From Neonectria sp. B-13 (taxonomy: Eukaryota; Ascomycota; Sordariomycetes; Hypocreales; Nectriaceae), in contig NOKP01000001.1 of assembly GCA_002682825.1 (NCBI GenBank), positions 2,010,464 through 2,074,463 on the forward strand: a stretch of 64,000 nt of DNA, written 5' to 3'. Of the stretch, positions 58,113-64,000 are shown piece by piece. The notes under the pieces are model-generated. The model made no database searches. It was not told the origin of the DNA and saw nothing but the letters and a program-made list of their open reading frames with translations. Position numbers and translations under genes: made by a program. The first letter of the stretch is position 1; each line of letters starts with the position of its first letter.

Positions 58113-59834
58113 ATGATGCGCACAGCGGCCTGTCGGGGGCGCGAAACTGCCCTTGCGCTCGGCGGCAGCGAAGCGGTTCGAGGGATTCCAAAGATGTTCA
58201 TCCGCCAAGGGACGAAAGACGATGTTTACTACACCCTCAACAGACTCACGTATCCGATCAAACAACCCCGCAATCACGAGCTTTTTCAAATTAGCGATCT
58301 CCTTCTCGACCTCGACGATATGGATAGCAAGCACGTGCGACCGTGCAACAACGAAGACGAATATCATATGCATAGGAAATATGAGCTGACTCCGGCGCAA
58401 CTGGGACTCGAAACACGCATAGTGCAATTCAAGACAGAGGTGGTTCGCTCGCGACTGACGGCCTTTGAGATGTCGTCAGACCGCGCCAGTGCCAGGCGGC
58501 TCGCAAACCATGACGTTCTCTCAGTAGCTCTTCGTGGTGCTCCAGCTTCGGCTCCACTGATCGACTCCGTCGAAGAGGCTCAACGACAGGACGCGGGCTC
58601 CTTGACAGCTTCTGAGGCGTTGGATCCACGGCGACGGCTAGATATTCTTCACACAGTCTTCTCTAGCAACATCATTTCCGACTACGCATTGGCACACCAG
58701 AATGACGAACTTCTCTTGCATTGGCTCAAGCTTCGCCAAAGGCCTGTTCAGTTCGGGTTCGAGAGGACCCAAGCCCCGCCTTCCCGAAGCCGGTTTATCC
58801 TCACCTTGGAACAACAAAGTTCAATTGGCAGCATCCGCAGGCTAGTCTTTCATTCTTTATCGTCTGGGTTGGACGCCACCTGGTTCCAGGCCCCGCCAAC
58901 AAATAGCCTCGAGATGGAAGAAGAGCCACAGCTCAATTTGCCGTCTCAACTGCGAAGAATCTGCGCGAATATCCTGAACCAATACACTCCCGAAGCTTCG
59001 GGTGCTCTTGAAGCCATGGCGTTTCTGGGAAACCTTCGGCAAAGACTGTCTGCCGGCGGTGTTCACATGGCACCGCCTCTGTGTGGATTTGGTCTGAGGC
59101 TTTCGGGGTTCAATGCCAAACCTGTGGCAACGTTAGAGTATCTCAACTTTGGTTTCAAGCATGACTTCTGGACCGAGAACCCTCAGATGGCCCGGGATGT
59201 CCAAGCCACGCTGACGATGTACAATTGGCATCTCGGCAAGGTCTCAGAGAAACCTTGCCTGGACGTTCTCGATCGGGAGATGCTCTTCCAAGCTTTGACT
59301 GGGGTTGGCGAAAATGATGAGGTTTCACCAACCTCATTTCGATCCCTTGTCCTGTACTTCCTCAGATACTCTTGCGACGAGGAAGAGAGTCTCCAGGCTG
59401 CAAGCATATACGGCGCCTACTTAATGACACTGGGCAGGCTTGGAGCAGTCGCAACACTATGGAAGGAGTGGCGCCTGCTGAGAGGTGCCTTCGAAAGAAA
59501 TGTTCAAACTGGGAGAGTTCTGGCGCCGGAGGACGACGACATGATGGCGGAGGCCTTCGTGGCGGCGTGTAGGGCTGCACTATCAGTTATGGCTCGACGC
59601 GACGATGCGGTTCCGACGGATCTTGGGCTGGCGGGCTGTGCCAAGCTGGACGTTGAATCCATCGAGATGCAGAACCCCGAAGCCTGGCTTGGGAACCAGG
59701 ACGTGGGTCCAATTGAAGGGTTCTCAGACGGCGAGACCCGTGCGGCGCTGAATCTTCCCCTTGATGGTTGGCTGGACGTAGTGCAGCACGCTGCTGGGTT
59801 GAAGAAGTGGTCCCCGAAGCATGTCGGTGGGTGA
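58113..59834 (+). CDS. Conserved-looking fungal protein of unknown function, possibly mitochondrial
   Basis: Single exon, 573 residues, two adjacent ATG codons at 58113 and 58116; an internal ATG at 58194 (MFIRQGTKDDVYYTLNRL) is an alternative start. I do not recognise the family. The first 30 residues are rich in Arg and Ala with few acids (MMRTAACRGRETALALGGSE), compatible with a mitochondrial targeting peptide. The remainder looks helical and globular, with no membrane segment. A Met-poor central region carries RRLVFHSLSSGLDATW, and a well-structured C-terminal half includes CGFGLRLSGFNAKPVATLEY, AATLW-type helices (SIYGAYLMTLGRLGAVATLW) and WLDVVQHAAGLKKWSPKHVG. Such helical arrays occur in mitochondrial translation or RNA-processing factors, but this is speculation. 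The length of the open frame and its codon bias support a real gene. Confidence 0.8.
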   Translation: MMRTAACRGRETALALGGSEAVRGIPKMFIRQGTKDDVYYTLNRLTYPIKQPRNHELFQISDLLLDLDDMDSKHVRPCNNEDEYHMHRKYELTPAQLGLETRIVQFKTEVVRSRLTAFEMSSDRASARRLANHDVLSVALRGAPASAPLIDSVEEAQRQDAGSLTASEALDPRRRLDILHTVFSSNIISDYALAHQNDELLLHWLKLRQRPVQFGFERTQAPPSRSRFILTLEQQSSIGSIRRLVFHSLSSGLDATWFQAPPTNSLEMEEEPQLNLPSQLRRICANILNQYTPEASGALEAMAFLGNLRQRLSAGGVHMAPPLCGFGLRLSGFNAKPVATLEYLNFGFKHDFWTENPQMARDVQATLTMYNWHLGKVSEKPCLDVLDREMLFQALTGVGENDEVSPTSFRSLVLYFLRYSCDEEESLQAASIYGAYLMTLGRLGAVATLWKEWRLLRGAFERNVQTGRVLAPEDDDMMAEAFVAACRAALSVMARRDDAVPTDLGLAGCAKLDVESIEMQNPEAWLGNQDVGPIEGFSDGETRAALNLPLDGWLDVVQHAAGLKKWSPKHVGG

Positions 59835-61432
59835 GATGGGGGCGGCTTGAAACAAGGGGCCCAGGAGGACAAGGGACAATGAGATTCAAGGGTATGCCGG
59901 CACATCCCTCCCACGGACGGCACCTGGTATTCGTGCGGCGGCGGAGGAGTCTGATGTCAACAAACAGTGGCTGCCCAAGTGTGCTTTTTTCTTTCTTCCC
60001 CGAAGGGTTTCACCTGCAACGGTCAGCCAGCCGAAGTGTCGTCGAGGTGCAATGCGGAAAGATTTAAAGCAGCCATCAAATTTTTCCGAGGTGTGACAAT
60101 GGGACGAGTTTGCAGCTCGCGAGTCTTATTAGCGGCGCTTTGGTCCCGGACGGCTCCTTCAGCCCAGTCTCCCAGCGTCAAACTACTCGGATACAGTACA
60201 GGCTACGGTGTTCTACTACAGCGTGCATACGAATACATGCTACGGATACAGAGTTCAAAACCCGTGACATCCAATCAGTTATACGCACGGAGTGGGTTGC
60301 GGTCCATTCAGCCCTGTGGGCACTCCTAGGGCACTCCAGATATCAGAGCTGGCCCAAGGAAGGGATCCCGCGGCCAGAAGAAGGGCGCATTGCAGGATGG
60401 ATGCTTGTCCCGGATGCAAGCCCCCAGCAGCTGAAAGACATGACGACTGATTTCCATTGGAGGCTGCTCACTGTGCTGGCTTTCCTAGCTGCGTCCAGCT
60501 CCAACCCAGCTCTAAGCCAGCCAACCCAGCCCCCAGCCCCCGTGCGAATCAATGATTGCGCTGGGTGCTAGTTCTGCAAGCCACTGGAAGTACCACCAGC
60601 GGGATGGATACGCGCCGACGTGCTGTCGTCTCACCACACTCACGCTCGCCAGGTCGGCTCAGCAGGAACACGGCAACACGGGTGCAGTCCGTCTCCAATG
60701 ACGCCCGCGAGTGTTCCCTCCGCCCCCCGAGATGACTGTCGCGGTACAGCAAAGTACAACACGGTACAACACGGTACAACACAGCACAACGCGACCCGGC
60801 TATCGGAACACCAATACAAGGATGCAAAGCGAGTCTGCTCGCCCGCCCGGCACTGAACCGCACAGCTACCGACCCCAATCGACGGTAACCGTAGGTACCT
60901 CCTGTGAGCTGGGACGCACTGTGGAGCAGCCACGCCCGCCATCCTCCAGGGCTTGGGCCGGTGCGGGTCTGGACCGCAGAGCAATGGTCAGCCCCGGATT
61001 CCGCCTCCGCCACTTCAATCTACCGTCTGCTCTGCCCCAGGGCCTCCCATTATCGTCCACCTTTCCAGTTTCCCACCAGCCATCCATGCTCTGATCCCAG
61101 CCCACATTCGCTTCCTTTCCTTCCTTTCGCCTGGCCTTATGCTTTGACACTTTGACGCCTTGACAACGTGGTTTCGGAATTTCCTGTTCCAGTTCCCACC
61201 TTGTCTCTCCCCCCAAAACACCTTTTGTTGCTGCCTTGTGTTGCGCCGAGACGTTCGTTCGGGTTTCCATCCCAGCCCACCACCTACTCTTACACCAACA
61301 CTCCCGCCTCTCGCCTCCCGCCTCCCACCTCGACATTGACGGTTCGTAAACCACCAAGTACGACTGGCCACCTCCCTCCACTCCGGCACTCACCTGGGAG
61401 GGCATGCCTGCACCATCGCCTTGCGAGCCATA
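59835..61432. other. Intergenic region with a short tandem repeat
   Basis: 1.6 kb between two plus-strand genes. The right end (about 61080-61430) is pyrimidine-rich and fits the leader of the Kelch gene. Open frames on either strand here carry no recognisable domain. Confidence 0.5.
60752..60790. repeat. Short GTACAACACG-type tandem repeat
   Basis: About four 10-nt units: AGTACAACAC, two identical GGTACAACAC-type units and a diverged AGCACAACGC. Confidence 0.85.
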
Positions 61433-63595
61433 ATGCGGACTTTTTTCCCTCGCATGCAAGCACGGGAGCTCCTGGTGACGCTGGTGCTGCTGGCTTGCTA
61501 CTTTCGAGTCACGGTCCAACAGCGGGACCCCATCAACAACTTTTGCCGAAGATGGGGCCACCAAACCGCCGTCGTCGACGACAAGCTGTATATTGACGGA
61601 GGATTAATCACATATAGCGGCTCATCGTCTCCAGAAAATGTGACAAGTACGTCAGCGCGAGTCCTCATCAGAATTTCCAACACCGAGCTCGACCCTGCCG
61701 ACCAAGGGCAGCGCGAGGCGAAATAAAGACCCCATCTGCTAACATCTTGGAACCCCAGACCCCTATTTCATATACCATGACTTAAGCACCACCGACAAGG
61801 ACTCCGGCATGCCACCGCCCTACGCCAACCTCAGCAAGAATTCGACTATTCCGAGTGTTAATGGTGGGATTCTTTGGGCCGACGATGTCAACAAGCGAAT
61901 CTATCTATTCGGCGGCGAGTTCTACGAAGAGAAGCCCTGGTCCTTTAGCCTCTACGGGTACGATGTTCTCAACGACTACTGGGACAACTATGGCTCCCCT
62001 CGGTCCATCGACGTCATGGGCCTGAGCTACGGTGCCGGCCTCAGCATCTCGAGCCGCGGAGAGGGATACTACTACGGAGGATGGATGAACAGCGCTACGG
62101 ACCCGAACTGGGGGGACGCTCCCGAAATCCCAACATCGTACATGTTGAAGTACGAAATGGACACCAACACCTGGTCGAACACTACCGGACCGGATGACAT
62201 CGGACGAGCCGAAGGTGTTATGCTCTACCTTCCCGCGGGTGACGCAGGCTTGATCATTTACTTTGGAGGAATTCAGGGCACGAGCAACGGATCCTGGCAA
62301 GGTCAACCGATGGAGGAGATTATTATCTACGATCTTCTCAGCGGTAAGAGCTATGTGCAGAACGCGACCGGCGATGTCCCCGAGATGCGACGTCGGTTTT
62401 GTGCTGGAGCGACTTGGCCAGACGATCAATCGTCCTACAACATGTGAGTATTGCTCATCTGCAGACCCGAGAGCTCAACTAATCTCATTCAAGCTACCTG
62501 TATGGCGGCCTCGGCGAAGCTGAAGGTAGCTCGGGATTCGATGACATCTACGTCCTGTCGATTCCCACCTTCACTTGGGTCAAGATGTACCCGGCCGACA
62601 GCAACAAGACCGGTGACTTTCCGCATCACAGTCTGTCATGCAACGTTATCAACGAAGCCCAGATGATTGTCCACGGCGGATTCTTTCCTTTGACCGATGA
62701 CTGCGACTCGGAGGAACAATGGGGCCTTCACAACATGGACTTGGGCAGGCAGAACAAGGACAAGTCACCATGGGCCCTCTACGAACCGGACAAGACCAAA
62801 TACGTGCTCCCGACTGATATCATCTCCGTCGTGGGTGGCAAGTCGACTGGCGGAGCGACCAAGACGGCACCGGCCGATGGGTTCGCCCATCAGGATCTGA
62901 AAGCGCTTATGACGCGCCAGGCTTCAGCTGCGGTAAGGTCGGCTACCCGAGCTGTTAGTACCAAGGACGCAAGCACCACTCCATCCCCCAAGCCGAAAAC
63001 AGATTCGGGGCTGTCGACCGGGGCAATCATCGGCATTGCAGTTGGCGCGGGCGTTTTGCTCATCCTCGTGCTAGTCGGCGCATGGCTCCTCCTCAAACGA
63101 CGCCGGGGCCGCGATTCCACCATCGTGTCGCAGCAGCAACCGATGAACCAGTCTTACGATTACCACCACCCGGGCCAGACCAGCTCCCACTTCTCCTCTC
63201 AAGGAGGGCCCTGGAGCCCTGGATCCTCTCACTTTAACACGACGAGCCCGCCACCTTTCCAGTCAAATCCCCAGACCATGCAGTCTCAGGTTCAGAACGG
63301 CCCGCCGGTAGAGCTGCCCACCGAGACCCATGACATACCACACATGTCGCCATACACGGAGACGCCAGGCACCGCGGAGCCCAAGTACGACGCCCACGGC
63401 AATCTGTGGGTCCCGCAGGTCGCAATGCTGGACCCGAACCGCTCTCCGACCGGAAGCCCGCAGTATGAACACAGCCAGCCCAAGTACGAACAGGGCTATT
63501 CGCCTTCACGGACACCTCAGGAGCTAGCCACCGAGGCAGAGACGAACGCCCGAGGCGGGGGAAGCGGTCATCACCAAACATACTACCACCCATGA
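61433..63595 (+). CDS. Kelch-repeat single-pass membrane protein
   Basis: Probably a cell-surface or secretory-pathway protein with an extracellular Kelch beta-propeller. Exons 61433-61646, 61759-62443 and 62494-63595 give 666 residues. ATG at 61433 gives a signal peptide of about 32 residues (ELLVTLVLLACYFRVTVQQ). Kelch blades include RRWGHQTAVVDDKLYIDGGL, RIYLFGGEFYEEKPWSF, GEGYYYGGWMNSATDPNW, GLIIYFGGIQGTSNGSW and YLYGGLGEAEGSSGFDDIYV. N-glycosylation sequons such as NVT, NST, NTT and NGS are frequent. One membrane helix follows at about residues 476-498 (GAIIGIAVGAGVLLILVLVG) with the stop-transfer KRRRGRD. The cytoplasmic tail of about 165 residues is Pro/Gln/Ser-rich. Fungal Kelch membrane proteins of this layout are common, but their roles are mostly unknown. 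Confidence 0.9.
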
Positions 63596-64000
63596 TTGAT
63601 GTTTAATTCGACGGAAGTCGATATTCTTGATAGGTTTCTTTTGTAATTCTTATGGGCTTGATGCTCAATACTTACTGGAGAACGCCCTCGTCGGGCAAGG
63701 AAAGATATGGAGTACCGGAGTATGAATGTTCAGCGTTCTCGCGGGGATGCTCTTGTTGGATCAAGCATCGGGATTGTTTTGCATATCGCCTTGGCTCGTC
63801 CCCTCCTTACGAGCCAGAGCTTGTTTAATTTTTTCACCGCATACATGCAATAATGTTCCAGCAATATAGCAGCGGCTTTAGTATACTTCCCAAGGGACGT
63901 GATAATCGGGCTGGCCAGGGATCTGGTTCCCTCGTAAGCCAAGGATATGAACAAAAAGTTGTATTTGCAATTCTGAATGGCATCCTTTGCAATATCCCTC
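63596..64000. other. 3' flank of the Kelch gene
   Basis: About 400 nt to the window end. No gene recognised. Confidence 0.5.

Noticed and set aside
60549..61564. Minus-strand open frames of 154 and 232 codons upstream of the Kelch gene
   Set aside because: They cross the leader and start of the Kelch gene on the opposite strand and have purine-rich composition typical of an antisense leader.

Overview
The window is a piece of nuclear chromosome from a filamentous ascomycete, most likely a Sordariomycete. The genes have short introns (46-76 nt, with CTAAC-type branch sites), pyrimidine-rich leaders, a HET-domain gene and several families typical of Pezizomycotina: Ste12 with C2H2 fingers, a Bud4/anillin-type protein, a LaeA-like methyltransferase and a secreted large-subunit catalase. 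I could not name the species from sequence alone.

Left part (1-23.3 kb). All genes lie on the minus strand. The STE12 transcription factor is cut by the window start (1-1793) and lies next to about 9 kb without a recognisable gene. Then come a multi-pass membrane protein of unknown function (10828-12501), coronin (13266-15482), a 1419-residue Bud4-type septation protein with a C-terminal PH domain (16337-20821), and the histidine enzyme HIS6 (22433-23321).

Middle part (23.3-44 kb). This part is gene-poor and mixed in strand. It holds an intron-containing tRNA-Val(CAC) at 24151-24243, a doubtful gene remnant near 26.3 kb, and a HET-domain gene whose N-terminus is a long Arg/Asp mixed-charge repeat (28009-30537). 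It also holds a secreted catalase (31526-34028, minus), a divergent LaeA-like methyltransferase in seven exons (37713-39060), an equilibrative nucleoside transporter (40240-41689), and inositol-pentakisphosphate 2-kinase (42114-43636, minus). TA-rich islands near 31.0-31.5, 39.2-39.6 and 47.3-47.5 kb look like repeat-induced-mutation relics, judged by eye only.

Right part (44-64 kb). A 6.2 kb gene-free stretch with microsatellites is followed by MDM34 of the ER-mitochondria tether, the YEATS protein YAF9, a COQ11-like mitochondrial reductase, the splicing factor SYF2, an unrecognised 573-residue protein, and a Kelch-repeat single-pass membrane protein.

Most genes are housekeeping: actin and septum organisation, mitochondrial membrane contacts, ubiquinone, histidine, inositol phosphate, chromatin and splicing. 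I see no biosynthetic cluster, CRISPR array or intact transposon. The most unusual item is the HET protein with its repeat-encoded mixed-charge N-terminus. Exon boundaries were read by hand from GT...AG sites, protein-family continuity and frame; each spliced model given here adds up to a whole number of codons.
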